Below are positions 8,003 through 16,405 of a stretch of 64,000 bases of DNA, in pieces. Numbering within the stretch: position 1 is the first letter of the stretch; each line of letters opens with the position of its first letter. The DNA comes from Bacteroidota bacterium. Its GTDB lineage: Bacteria; Bacteroidota; Bacteroidia; Bacteroidales; Paludibacteraceae. Location of the stretch: assembly GCA_023459355.1 (NCBI GenBank), contig JAEWUM010000040.1, positions 186,001 through 250,000 of the forward strand, read 5' to 3'. The notes under the pieces are model-generated. The model searched no databases. It saw only the letters and a program-made list of their open reading frames with translations, and had not been told where the DNA came from. A program made the position numbers and the translations under genes.

Positions 8003-9685
8003 TTAGATAGCTGATTTTATTTGTTGAATTGAAATTGTTTTGCTAATTGCTTCTGCTAATACTTTTGCCTGTGTACACTCAACGGCATTACCAATAAACT
8101 TTTTCATCTGGGCTTTTGTACCTCTGAGTTTATAATCGTCTCCAAATCCTTGGATGCGAAGTAGCTCATCTATCATCAGCATACGCATGGTGATATCTAT
8201 TATACCGTGCTGATTGCAAATCGTTTTCAGACGTTTCATTGATTCGCTGTCCGATTCATCAATCCTTAGCTTGAATTCGCCTCTACGTGCCTCAATCAAA
8301 TATGGGGGCATTTTATCCATCCGGGCAATTAGCGTGAAGCATGGACGGTCGATTGATGCACCCTTATTATTGAACTGCGGATTCATCAGATAGAATTGTT
8401 TTCTATTTGCCGTTATTGTCGGACTAGGTTCATGAATACTGCGACCTTTATTTTTAAACTGTGTATCCATTAACCATTGGGCAGAAACTATATTAAGTTT
8501 AGGGATAGTGGTTAGAGTTCCTGCCGGTTGATCAACTGAAACAGGTTTGCCCGTCCCATATTGTTGGTCAATAAATTTAGAAGTGACTAAAGCAAACCGA
8601 TCCTTTGTTGTTATTGTTCCTGCGGGTTCTTCAATCGAACTATTATATCCATTGCCGTAGTAAGCAGTTATCATTTGGTGATGATCAACGGTTGTTATAG
8701 TTCCGGCAGGGCTATTAAGGCTTTGATTTTTGTGTTGGGGACGTCCGGAGAATGCTTTTGATAAGAATTTAGCTTTAACAACACCAATTCTATTTTGGCA
8801 GCTTACTGTTGGTGATGGCTCGTCAATTGATGGAGCTTTATAAGTTTTTCTTTGACTCATGCTGTTATATTTTAGCATAAAATCGCTCTCTCCATTGATT
8901 ACAAACCTTTCAACTCCAGCAGTAATCCTGTCAATAGTTGGATCAACTAATGGTTTCTTTCTTCCAAAAATGCTTTCGCCTTCCACATCTAAATCCAGCA
9001 CATCTTTAACCGCGTTCCATTTTTCTAAACCATTTTCACCGTTTTTTGAATGCGTTTGAATCGGAAAGGCAATGTTATCAGCTTCATTGGCAAAGATTCC
9101 GAAATAGCGGATCCGGGACGTGTAAGCGCCAAAATCAGCAGCGTTTAATTTTCGCCATTCATATTGATAGCCTAAATTCATAAGCGTATCACGCCATTGA
9201 TTATAGTATATTCCTTTTTTATCTTTTACGGGTTTACCTAAATCGTCAAGTGGCCCCCAGTCTAGGAATTCAACGACATTTTCAACGCCGATGATATCCG
9301 GGTTTAAAACCTTCACATATCGCTCAATATGTTCCGGCAAGCTTCTGCTGTCAGCATCGCGAGGAAGTCCTCCTTTGGCTTTACTGTGATGTGTACATTC
9401 AGCAGATGCCCAGAATAATACTTTAGCGTTTGGGTACTTTAATTTAGCCTTGTTTATTATTGAAATCAATCTGCCAGGATCCAATGTTGTGAAATCCTCA
9501 ATAAAGTGGACCGTGTCAGGATGATTAGCTGCATGGCTTTGTATTGCAATCTCATCGTGATTAATTCCAATGATAACTTTGCATATTTTATTTCCATTTT
9601 CATCTTCTGCACGATGGAATCCTTCTGTAACTCCACCGGCGCCACAGAAGCTGTCGATTACGATTAGTTTAATATTATTATTCAT
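8003..9685 (-). CDS. Phage DNA (cytosine-5) methyltransferase with repeated insert
   Basis: A 560-residue m5C methyltransferase. Motif I is Asp-Ser-Phe-Cys-Gly-Ala-Gly-Gly (11-18). The catalytic loop carries Cys97 in an unusual Ser-Ala-Glu-Cys-Thr context instead of Pro-Cys-Gln. Motif VI is Glu-Asn-Val (135-137). Motifs IX/X are at 500-548, including Arg-Ile-Gln-Gly-Phe and Ile-Gly-Asn-Ala-Val. Between residues about 285 and 460, where the target-recognition domain lies, six copies of a 28-36-residue unit centred on Pro-x-x-Thr-(Ile/Val/Leu) occur. It probably protects phage DNA from host restriction; several recognition sequences are possible. It overlaps the tiny membrane-protein gene upstream by ATGA. 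Confidence 0.9.
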   Translation of the reverse strand: MNNNIKLIVIDSFCGAGGVTEGFHRAEDENGNKICKVIIGINHDEIAIQSHAANHPDTVHFIEDFTTLDPGRLISIINKAKLKYPNAKVLFWASAECTHHSKAKGGLPRDADSRSLPEHIERYVKVLNPDIIGVENVVEFLDWGPLDDLGKPVKDKKGIYYNQWRDTLMNLGYQYEWRKLNAADFGAYTSRIRYFGIFANEADNIAFPIQTHSKNGENGLEKWNAVKDVLDLDVEGESIFGRKKPLVDPTIDRITAGVERFVINGESDFMLKYNSMSQRKTYKAPSIDEPSPTVSCQNRIGVVKAKFLSKAFSGRPQHKNQSLNSPAGTITTVDHHQMITAYYGNGYNSSIEEPAGTITTKDRFALVTSKFIDQQYGTGKPVSVDQPAGTLTTIPKLNIVSAQWLMDTQFKNKGRSIHEPSPTITANRKQFYLMNPQFNNKGASIDRPCFTLIARMDKMPPYLIEARRGEFKLRIDESDSESMKRLKTICNQHGIIDITMRMLMIDELLRIQGFGDDYKLRGTKAQMKKFIGNAVECTQAKVLAEAISKTISIQQIKSAI

Positions 9686-9801
9686 ATCAAACTAATTAAC
9701 CAAATTATTAAACTCCAGATACCAACTGTAGAACCCAACCAGACTATTGCAATTAGCACGCCTGAAGGATGTTTTTTCTTTTGATTTCCCATAACTTTCA
9801 T
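9682..9801 (-). CDS. Tiny single-span membrane protein (39 aa)
   Basis: A 39-residue frame: a basic N-terminus (Gln-Lys-Lys-Lys-His) followed by a 25-residue hydrophobic segment rich in Ile, Leu, Val and Trp that would span the membrane once. Its ATG overlaps the stop of the Dam gene and its stop overlaps the start of the cytosine methylase gene, both as ATGA. These two exact couplings strongly suggest it is translated. It is too small for homology. It could anchor something at the membrane or act as a phage-encoded exclusion or holin-like peptide; neither is shown. Confidence 0.6.
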   Translation of the reverse strand: MKVMGNQKKKHPSGVLIAIVWLGSTVGIWSLIIWLISLI

Positions 9802-10667
9802 TGATTATAAATTGAAAAATTAATTTTCATTGTTCCATTAACTATCTCAGGATTATAATTAGTCCATAAGCATTCTGATTTTAATATTTTACCTACATTT
9901 GCTTTTTTTTCAACGTCTAATGTTTTATACATTCCTTTGAATAATTCATCATACAATGGAGAATTATATCCGGATATTGCGACAAAACATTTAGCATCCT
10001 TTATTTTATCATGTAGTTTAATATGAAAATCATCTTCTACTTCATGTCTATATCGTTTTTTAGATTTTCTAGTATCAAGTACATATGGTGGGTCGAAATA
10101 GGCAATATTACCTTCTTTATTTATTTTATCAAAAAGCAATAAAGAATCACGATGCTCAATCTGCATTTGTCTGAGTTTATCCACGATAATATCTAATTTT
10201 TCAAGTCGAATATTCCAGTTATCAACTCTATAATAATTTGTTTTGTGAATTTTATATTCAAAGCCAGTCCCATAATGATCATTTTGTGAACCATTTGCCC
10301 CAAAACCTAGTTGACATTTTGTGTAAAATCTTCTCGCTTTTTCTACTGGATCAAAATTCAAATGATTTATGTTATCTAAAATTATTGAATTCAGCTCGCT
10401 TCTGGAAAATGGAGTAAAATAAATTATGCGTTTAAATTCTTTGTACATTTTATTATCTCGAAGTACACGGAATAAGTTAACGACCTCATCATTTAAATCA
10501 TTAATAGTAACCAGTGGGTAATTTACATTTAACGCAACATTTGCTGAACCGCACATCATATCGACAAAATGATAATTACCTGCCGGAAATTTATCTATCA
10601 ACCATTTTAAATGCGGGTATTTGCCTCCAAAATATGAGACTAAATTAAGATACTTATTGCTTTTCAT
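9798..10667 (-). CDS. dam: Phage DNA adenine-N6 methyltransferase (Dam/D12 class)
   Basis: A 289-residue N6-adenine methyltransferase of the Dam class, which methylates adenine in a short site such as GATC. The SAM-binding Tyr-Phe-Gly-Gly-Lys is at 12-16, the second SAM motif Asp-Met-Met-Cys-Gly-Ser at 36-41, and the catalytic Asp-Pro-Pro-Tyr at 192-195. The length fits the family. It is coupled by ATGA to both neighbours. No restriction partner is visible, so it is an orphan methylase, probably for protection from host restriction or for control of phage replication. The target sequence is not determined. Confidence 0.92.
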   Translation of the reverse strand: MKSNKYLNLVSYFGGKYPHLKWLIDKFPAGNYHFVDMMCGSANVALNVNYPLVTINDLNDEVVNLFRVLRDNKMYKEFKRIIYFTPFSRSELNSIILDNINHLNFDPVEKARRFYTKCQLGFGANGSQNDHYGTGFEYKIHKTNYYRVDNWNIRLEKLDIIVDKLRQMQIEHRDSLLLFDKINKEGNIAYFDPPYVLDTRKSKKRYRHEVEDDFHIKLHDKIKDAKCFVAISGYNSPLYDELFKGMYKTLDVEKKANVGKILKSECLWTNYNPEIVNGTMKINFSIYNQ

Positions 10668-10975
10668 TGATTATAAATTTGACACATAAATTCAAATTCA
10701 GGTTGTAACTTTTTAACTCCAATAATTACGGCAACTCCTGAAATTGCCAGTCGGTATAATTGATTGGTGGTTTGTGGAGAGTTCTTGAAATTAAAGGTTG
10801 ATGCCAGAACTAAATAAGCCCGGCCAAGATCGTAGTCGAATGGTGTTGGTCTGATTAATTTGGTAGCATCAGAAGCGGTTAAGGCCAATCCCATATCAAC
10901 AGCAAGCTTTGATATCATTCTACGGCGTTCCGCTTCTTCATGTGCCACGCAAACGATGATTTTTAAAGGTTTCAT
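10664..10975 (-). CDS. Small phage protein, unknown
   Basis: A 103-residue soluble protein with an alternating strand/helix pattern and an Arg-Arg-Arg cluster after the first strand. No family is recognised. It begins 1 base after the stop of the preceding gene and overlaps dam by 4 bases, so it is part of the early operon. A small Rossmann-like fold is possible, but no cofactor motif is evident. Confidence 0.55.
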   Translation of the reverse strand: MKPLKIIVCVAHEEAERRRMISKLAVDMGLALTASDATKLIRPTPFDYDLGRAYLVLASTFNFKNSPQTTNQLYRLAISGVAVIIGVKKLQPEFEFMCQIYNQ

Positions 10976-10976
10976 G

Positions 10977-11237
10977 TTATAGGATAATTTGACCAGGATT
11001 GTTTTCTACTTTATGTCGGCCAATATTGATTCTGATATGCTGATCAGGTGTTTCGAAAAAAACAAGTTTATACTTGATTTTTCCTTTTTTGACACAGACA
11101 ATATCAGTAGCAATTTGGAAATCCTCTGTAGCAATTCTACTATAAAGTTTACGAATTACTGGAGATAATGATGAACGTAATTTGCCGTTAAACAACTTGT
11201 TTAGAATAGCAATGAATAACCTAGTGAATAATTTCAT
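10977..11237 (-). CDS. Small basic phage protein, unknown
   Basis: An 86-residue, strongly basic protein (many Lys/Arg in the first 50 residues) with an amphipathic N-terminal helix. It may bind nucleic acid or membrane, but no family can be named. It lies 26 bases after the primase/helicase gene and 1 base before the next gene, in operon order. Confidence 0.5.
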   Translation of the reverse strand: MKLFTRLFIAILNKLFNGKLRSSLSPVIRKLYSRIATEDFQIATDIVCVKKGKIKYKLVFFETPDQHIRINIGRHKVENNPGQIIL

Positions 11238-11263
11238 GATGTGGTATTTTAAATTGTTATTAA

Positions 11264-14200
11264 TTAAAAAGGTTTTCCGCTTTCTTCGTCAGGGACAAGT
11301 TCTCCGGATTCGTTCTGAATAAATAATGTTGGAGCTGTTCCCGGTCTCGAAATAGTTACATATTCAACTCCTCCTGACTTATCATCTTCTACTGGTTGTC
11401 CGTCCTTATCGTAACGCAAAGCAAGTCCGCTGATAGGATCATAAAGATGAGCATTATAAATGTAACCTTTCCACCTGCAGAACGCTTGCAGCTTCTTCTT
11501 AAATACCGTAATTGATTCATATTTCATATTTGCATTGGATGACTTGATGAATTCTTCATGCAGTGTTTTCTTTACAAGTCGAATTCCCAATTTTTGATCA
11601 TCACTGAAATACTCATCAGCCCAGGTAATAAATGTTTCACCCATTTGTTGTCGCATCTGACGTACTGCAATGCGTTCCTGTGGTGCCTGAATAACACCAT
11701 ACTGAAGATAGATCTGTATGCAGTTGGCCAGCATATTCCACAACAGGTTCCATTGTTCGAAATCCCATTCATCAAAGAACTGGTTGCCAAAGTCGTCGAT
11801 TGGTTTATGATTGTCATTATACCAGTCGGAAAATGCGATGATGTATTGCCGATCGGTAAAACTGGAACCCTGACCGTTAAGGGCATGATTTGTAGTAATG
11901 TAAATCTTGGGTGATTTGTGAAACGGGATTGTCATTCTTCGGCCGCCTTTGTAGTTTACAGCCCAGTCACCGGTAATATTGGCAAAAAGGAATTCCAGGT
12001 TGAAGTTCGTCCGAACGTCATCCATGAAAACAATCTTTGTTTTTTCTGAAAGTTCGTCCCAAATAAATGAGTCAGTTTCTAAATCTCCTTTTTTCCCATT
12101 GATGTAAATGGCCGGAACTACATTTTTAAACAGTTCACCAATTAAAGATTTACCGGTACGGCCCTTGCTTTGTCCTACTTCTGTTTGAATTCCATCCATG
12201 GCAACAACAGCCCTGGCAATAGATCTGTCTTTTGCCGACATGAGCATGTAGCCTATTGATGCCAGTTTTGATATCAGGTGTAATTTATTTTCGTATAGTT
12301 CATCCGCATCGATCACAACATCAGATTCTCCTTTGTCAATCTTTTCCTGTTTTCTCCAGGTGAAATTCGAAGCGTTTTTCAGAAATTGAAGAAACTGACA
12401 TTTTTCTCCTAATGGACTTATCTTGTAATCAAACACACCATCTTCATCTTTTGATATTTTGATGACAGGATAATCAAGTTTAACAGCAGGAAAGTCTTTC
12501 TTCTGATCAGTCCATATATTGTATGAAACAGCGGAATAATCAAGTTCTTTAATTTCAGTGGATGTAATCTCCCAACATTTATCCCGGAAGTAAAACCGCT
12601 GTGCTTCTCGTGTTGGTTCTTCAAAATTCGGATTGATCCAGTTTAGGTTACTGAGTTTGTCAGGACCTAAATACTGAACACCACCACGGTAGAGCATTTC
12701 TAAAACATTTTCATTGGCTACCACCTTAGTGAAATCAACAACAAAGTCACGAATATCGGTATGCTCCAAATTCTTAACAACAGGGTGTTCTACATGAATA
12801 AACTGGAATGTCCCATCAGGCCGACGGTAACGACCGAAACCGCGATTTTGAAGAAAAGTAAAACATCTGCCATATTTGAATTCATACGTAGCCGGTTTTT
12901 CAACCCCATTTCGGTCATACTTGCGTACTTCTTCCCAGTATTTTTCATCGGCTTCAATTGGTTGTGCTGATTCAATTTCCTGTTTTTCGTTAAATCTCCA
13001 TATGTGTTTATTAATTCGAAATTCAGGTAAATGTTTTAGGATCTCAATATGTGTCTTTGCAAATGCCTGTGGGTTATTCAGGCTCCATAGTTCTTCAAGC
13101 TTATTGTCGGTCCAGCTGGTTATTTTGAACAGCTGCATATATTTACCGGAAAGGTTTTTTTCGTTGATCAGGTAGTTTATGTCTTTAACCAGTTCATCTT
13201 CTTTGTCTTTAAGCGATAAAGACAATAAATCATCAATACCTTTTTCTCCTGATTCAGTTTTGTTTACATGACCAACATAAATATCAACATATATTTCCCT
13301 GTTTTTAAGGGCACGCATGTAATCCTTAAAATTACGTGCTGCATAAAAGAAATTACGAGGACGTTTATCTACTGAATCATTTATCTTTATTTCTTTGCTG
13401 ATATCATTCCAGTCGCTGTCAAATAAAAGTATAACCTGTTTAACTCCCAGCTTCTGAATAATTTTAATCAGATCTTCCGGAAGTCGGCCATCCATTGCAA
13501 TATTGTTAATACCGGCAAGCCCAACGGAATAAATACCGTGTTTACATGCTTTCTCTGCTTTCTTTTCTCCCTCCTGGAGAAACAATCGTTCTATCTTATT
13601 TCCGCTTCTGTATAGCTCCCGTATCTTCTCAGGAATGTAAATAAAGTTTCCTGAGCCAAAAGGAGATTTATATTTGCATGGTTTACCTGATGAATCTTTA
13701 TGTTCATCCGGAAATTGATATCTTATCCTGAAAAACTCCTTGTAAAGTCCGGTTGGTTTTCGTTTATTGTCTTTTGTTTCGTATTTTACCGGAGCCCCTT
13801 CAAGATCATAGTATTCAATAATTACATCATTTCCATCAACAATTCTGAAAAAATTATCAACTGTTCCTGCTTTGAATACATTCGATGTGAGAACAGTTTT
13901 ATTTGTATCCTGAACAAACACTTTGGCCTGAACATCTTGCTGTGTCAGTCCTGATTCTCGAAGCATCTGCTCGCAATAGGATGATGATTTTTTCTTATTT
14001 ACAGTTTTTTTTGATTTAACCGGTTCCGGAGAATCAACGACAACAGAAAATTTATGTTGAAGGTATTCCAGGCTCTCCGGGAATGTTTTATTCTGAGCTT
14101 TCATCAGAAAACTGACAGCATTGTTACCGGCAACTTCACCACATTTGAAGCATTTGAAAATCTTCTTTTGTGGATTTATTTCAAGTCCCCGTTCTTTGCC

Positions 14201-14329
14201 ACAATTCGGACAATCGCCAAGATACTTATTTCCTTTTGGAGTCAGGCTTACAAAGTCGGAGATAACTTCAACTATCTTATCATTTGTCTGATCCAGTATT
14301 TTCTTTTTGTCGTGCTCGTTATAGTACAT
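11264..14329 (-). CDS. Phage primase/helicase (zinc finger, Toprim-like, SF3-type ATPase)
   Basis: A 1021-residue replication protein. A CHC2-type zinc ribbon lies near the N-terminus (cysteines at about 40, 43, 60, 63). A Toprim-like region follows at about 245-310, with the Gln-Glu-Gly-Glu acid and the Asp-Ser-Asp metal motif. The C-terminal half has a Walker A Gly-Arg-Thr-Gly-Lys-Ser near residue 720, a hydrophobic-Met-Asp-Asp Walker B soon after, and a sensor-1-like Thr-Thr-Asn, as in D5/VirE-like phage helicases. It would prime and unwind phage DNA. I chose the ATG at 14329 over a TTG at 14335; it overlaps the upstream gene by 11 bases. Confidence 0.9.
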   Translation of the reverse strand: MYYNEHDKKKILDQTNDKIVEVISDFVSLTPKGNKYLGDCPNCGKERGLEINPQKKIFKCFKCGEVAGNNAVSFLMKAQNKTFPESLEYLQHKFSVVVDSPEPVKSKKTVNKKKSSSYCEQMLRESGLTQQDVQAKVFVQDTNKTVLTSNVFKAGTVDNFFRIVDGNDVIIEYYDLEGAPVKYETKDNKRKPTGLYKEFFRIRYQFPDEHKDSSGKPCKYKSPFGSGNFIYIPEKIRELYRSGNKIERLFLQEGEKKAEKACKHGIYSVGLAGINNIAMDGRLPEDLIKIIQKLGVKQVILLFDSDWNDISKEIKINDSVDKRPRNFFYAARNFKDYMRALKNREIYVDIYVGHVNKTESGEKGIDDLLSLSLKDKEDELVKDINYLINEKNLSGKYMQLFKITSWTDNKLEELWSLNNPQAFAKTHIEILKHLPEFRINKHIWRFNEKQEIESAQPIEADEKYWEEVRKYDRNGVEKPATYEFKYGRCFTFLQNRGFGRYRRPDGTFQFIHVEHPVVKNLEHTDIRDFVVDFTKVVANENVLEMLYRGGVQYLGPDKLSNLNWINPNFEEPTREAQRFYFRDKCWEITSTEIKELDYSAVSYNIWTDQKKDFPAVKLDYPVIKISKDEDGVFDYKISPLGEKCQFLQFLKNASNFTWRKQEKIDKGESDVVIDADELYENKLHLISKLASIGYMLMSAKDRSIARAVVAMDGIQTEVGQSKGRTGKSLIGELFKNVVPAIYINGKKGDLETDSFIWDELSEKTKIVFMDDVRTNFNLEFLFANITGDWAVNYKGGRRMTIPFHKSPKIYITTNHALNGQGSSFTDRQYIIAFSDWYNDNHKPIDDFGNQFFDEWDFEQWNLLWNMLANCIQIYLQYGVIQAPQERIAVRQMRQQMGETFITWADEYFSDDQKLGIRLVKKTLHEEFIKSSNANMKYESITVFKKKLQAFCRWKGYIYNAHLYDPISGLALRYDKDGQPVEDDKSGGVEYVTISRPGTAPTLFIQNESGELVPDEESGKPF

Positions 14330-14699
14330 TTTCAAATAGATCTAATTGTCTTACTTCTTGTGCTTTACTTAATGGGATTTTGAGGTGTTCAACCACGGCC
14401 ATGTATTCGCGTTCCGTCATTTGTTTCTCACCCCGGAATATCTGCCACCATCGACGGGACCGGATGCCAGTTGCATCAAAAAAACGGAATGTAGGTGTGA
14501 AATATTCCTCATGTACAAACTTGTACCTGATTAGCTTCACACACAGGTTCTTCCTCTCGTTTATTTTGAACATCCGCTTGCGGTGCAGATATAGATGAAG
14601 TTCGTATGGTGTCACTCCCAGTTGTTTGGCTATCTTTTCCGGCGGCATCTTCCCGAGGTTTTCTTTTAAAAATGGCAAGTGTTTTTTCCATTTGTTCAT
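14319..14699 (-). CDS. Phage helix-turn-helix protein
   Basis: A 126-residue basic protein. Residues about 20-42 (Ile-Ala-Lys-Gln-Leu-Gly-Val-Thr) form a clear helix-turn-helix, and a second HTH-like stretch follows near residues 75-110. It probably binds DNA as an early regulator or replication accessory. It overlaps the primase by 11 bases, and its first 190 bases lie inside the end of the upstream reading frame in another frame. It is one of two overlapping coding options here; this one has the recognisable domain. Confidence 0.65.
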   Translation of the reverse strand: MNKWKKHLPFLKENLGKMPPEKIAKQLGVTPYELHLYLHRKRMFKINERKNLCVKLIRYKFVHEEYFTPTFRFFDATGIRSRRWWQIFRGEKQMTEREYMAVVEHLKIPLSKAQEVRQLDLFENVL

Positions 14700-14976
14700 G
14701 GTCGAATGTGTGTTTAATGATTGTGTGGTTATCGTAGAAATAATAGCATCCGTGTGTTTCTGACATGAAACAGCATGCTATTTTTATAAACAGATCGTAG
14801 TTTTGCGGTTCAACCCATTTTACAATTGAAATAGACTGACCAACTTCAAGTTGATAGAGCCTGTTGTAAACTTTATCTTTATACTGGTAAAAGTTTTCTT
14901 CACCCATCTTCAGAATGTATTCCTGTATCCAGGTATTATCAGTGTATGATTGTAAAATGTGGTGTGAAAGGTTCAT
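14509..14976 (-). CDS. Phage protein of unknown function, C-terminus overlapping next gene
   Basis: A 155-residue frame from the ATG at 14976 (a TTG at 14982 would add two residues). Residues 1-93 look like a normal folded protein: aromatic, mixed helix and strand, with Cys-Cys and His-rich parts. The last 62 residues, Ser/Thr/Glu-rich and low-complexity, lie over the HTH gene in another frame and may be by-product sequence. Its start is 2 bases after the stop of the tiny membrane protein upstream. No family is recognised. The overlap could be real or could reflect a frameshift. Confidence 0.55.
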   Translation of the reverse strand: MNLSHHILQSYTDNTWIQEYILKMGEENFYQYKDKVYNRLYQLEVGQSISIVKWVEPQNYDLFIKIACCFMSETHGCYYFYDNHTIIKHTFDHEQMEKTLAIFKRKPREDAAGKDSQTTGSDTIRTSSISAPQADVQNKREEEPVCEANQVQVCT

Positions 14977-14978
14977 AA

Positions 14979-15107
14979 TCAATTAAATAATGAGATTATA
15001 AAAACAATTACGAGTAAAATGAGTAAAAAATCAGCAACGAATTCGCCGCGTTGGTCGTCTTTCCGCTCCATTTCTTTCCTGAAATGATTTTTATTTTTGT
15101 ACTTCAT
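14979..15107 (-). CDS. Tiny single-span membrane protein (42 aa)
   Basis: A 42-residue frame with a highly charged N-terminus (Lys/Arg/Asp/Glu to residue 26) and a C-terminal hydrophobic span Phe-Leu-Leu-Ile-Leu-Leu-Val-Ile-Val-Phe-Ile-Ile. It overlaps the gene at 15091-15375 by 17 bases and ends 2 bases before the next start, as expected in this packed operon. It has the same design as the 39-residue protein at 9682-9801 (charged head, one membrane span), but no sequence match. Function unknown. Confidence 0.5.
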   Translation of the reverse strand: MKYKNKNHFRKEMERKDDQRGEFVADFLLILLVIVFIISLFN

Positions 15108-15375
15108 GGTATATGTCATTCAGGTATTCTGTAAGTCTTTTATAAAAATCCTGGTAATCAAAATATTCATTAATTAATAAAGCTATGCCACCTAATGATT
15201 TTGAATAATTTTGAATAGAATAAATATCATCTACAGCCCAATCATTTCGAATAAGGTTAACAAGATCCGGATAATTGAATAGATTGAAATTTGTTATCAG
15301 ATTGATAAGCCCGTTTCTTGCTTTTCCAATTGAGATAGATTTCCCATTTACCGATACTGTAAGCTTTTCTTCCAT
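15091..15375 (-). CDS. Small phage protein, unknown
   Basis: A 94-residue acidic protein with no recognised family, lacking signal peptide or metal motifs. It sits in the early operon 4 bases after the gene at 15380-15643. The N-terminal strand pair followed by helices gives a plausible small globular fold. Coding is supported mainly by tight packing with its neighbours. Confidence 0.55.
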   Translation of the reverse strand: MEEKLTVSVNGKSISIGKARNGLINLITNFNLFNYPDLVNLIRNDWAVDDIYSIQNYSKSLGGIALLINEYFDYQDFYKRLTEYLNDIYHEVQK

Positions 15376-15379
15376 GGTA

Positions 15380-15643
15380 TTAATTTATATAGTTAATTTT
15401 CTCGCATCTGCATATCCAGTACTCGTGACCATCATATATTTTAAGATGTGGTTTATAAGTATTTTGAAAACATCTTTTGCAGGTTGCAATTCCGGAATAA
15501 ACCGGGTAATGAATTTCAATACTTTCTTTTTTGAAACCTTGTTGCATTAATAACTTTTTCCTATTTTGTTGTATTGGAAAAGGTTTATCATCACCATAAG
15601 GTTTACCATCTATATAAAGTCGGCCGAGTCTTGGTTCAGTCAT
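15380..15643 (-). CDS. Small phage protein with possible zinc knuckle
   Basis: An 87-residue basic protein whose C-terminal half has Cys-Lys-Arg-Cys and, about 25 residues later, Cys-Arg-Cys, an arrangement that could bind one zinc ion. The family is not recognised. Its start overlaps the stop of the LuxR-type gene by ATGA. A nucleic-acid-binding role would fit the metal site, but this is inference. Confidence 0.55.
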   Translation of the reverse strand: MTEPRLGRLYIDGKPYGDDKPFPIQQNRKKLLMQQGFKKESIEIHYPVYSGIATCKRCFQNTYKPHLKIYDGHEYWICRCEKINYIN

Positions 15644-16197
15644 TTTTCTAAATTATTTTCGAACCAGTAACGAACCAGTTCGGCGGTGTTATTCATACCT
15701 AATTTACGAAGCATGTTGTTCCGGTGGTTGTGAACCGTGTTTGGACTGATATACAGTATTTCCCCAATTTCAGTGTTTTCGTAGCCCTTTGTTATAAGCT
15801 TTAGAATTTCTATTTCACGTGTTGAGAGTTCTCCACATTCTTGAGAGTTGCAAACAATTCTATAATCAGGACATTCACCCATGCGTGGGCACATAATGAA
15901 TTCTGTCGAGAAATTTCCGTTTGCATCAACATCAAGGCGATTGTCGTGAATTATGAAGTTACATTTGATAAATCCTCTGCAGATCAGAAACTCATAATAG
16001 AATTTATTTTCCTTACTTTTTATGTAGCGTTTTTTTAGAGCTTCATAGGCTCGCGGACGGCGAAGCCTGAGCATGTCATTGAAATGTGAAATAAATTGCC
16101 TGTTTTCAGGGCTTAATATAAATGTGTTTTCTTCAACACGTCTAACTTCAACTTCTCCATCCGGGAGACCGTTGAATTCAATATTCCTGATTTCCAT
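15640..16197 (-). CDS. Phage LuxR-type transcription regulator
   Basis: A 185-residue protein. Residues about 120-180 form a LuxR/GerE helix-turn-helix (Leu-Ser-x-Arg-Glu-x-Glu-Ile-Leu, then Asn-Thr-Val-His-Asn-His). The first 110 residues contain a Cys-rich stretch (Cys-Pro-Arg-Met-Gly-Glu-Cys and a later Cys) that might bind a metal, and they replace the usual receiver domain. It probably controls phage gene expression. It overlaps the flanking genes by 20 and 4 bases in the early operon. The signal it senses is unknown. Confidence 0.8.
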   Translation of the reverse strand: MEIRNIEFNGLPDGEVEVRRVEENTFILSPENRQFISHFNDMLRLRRPRAYEALKKRYIKSKENKFYYEFLICRGFIKCNFIIHDNRLDVDANGNFSTEFIMCPRMGECPDYRIVCNSQECGELSTREIEILKLITKGYENTEIGEILYISPNTVHNHRNNMLRKLGMNNTAELVRYWFENNLEK

Positions 16198-16405
16198 ATC
16201 TGCTGGCTGGTATTATTTCATCGTGATTAATAATTATTACATCTGAACCGCTTACTGATTCAAGTTCCCAAACTCCGGGAACCTGATGAATACAGTTCCT
16301 CTCTGGCCATAATGGAGATTTATAACTAATGGTTGTTATTTCACCATTAACCTTAACTTCAATATTTGAAGGGTTTTCTAAAAGTTTAATTTGCTTTGTT
16401 GTCAT
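16178..16405 (-). CDS. Small phage early protein, unknown
   Basis: A 75-residue beta-rich acidic protein. No family is recognised. It overlaps both neighbours by 20 bases and is the second gene of the leftward early operon. It may be an accessory of the lysis-lysogeny switch, by position only. Confidence 0.5.
   Translation of the reverse strand: MTTKQIKLLENPSNIEVKVNGEITTISYKSPLWPERNCIHQVPGVWELESVSGSDVIIINHDEIIPASRYGNQEY

Noticed and set aside
11572..11886. Open frames on both strands inside the primase/helicase gene
   Set aside because: They lie fully inside a well-supported coding region and have no family character.
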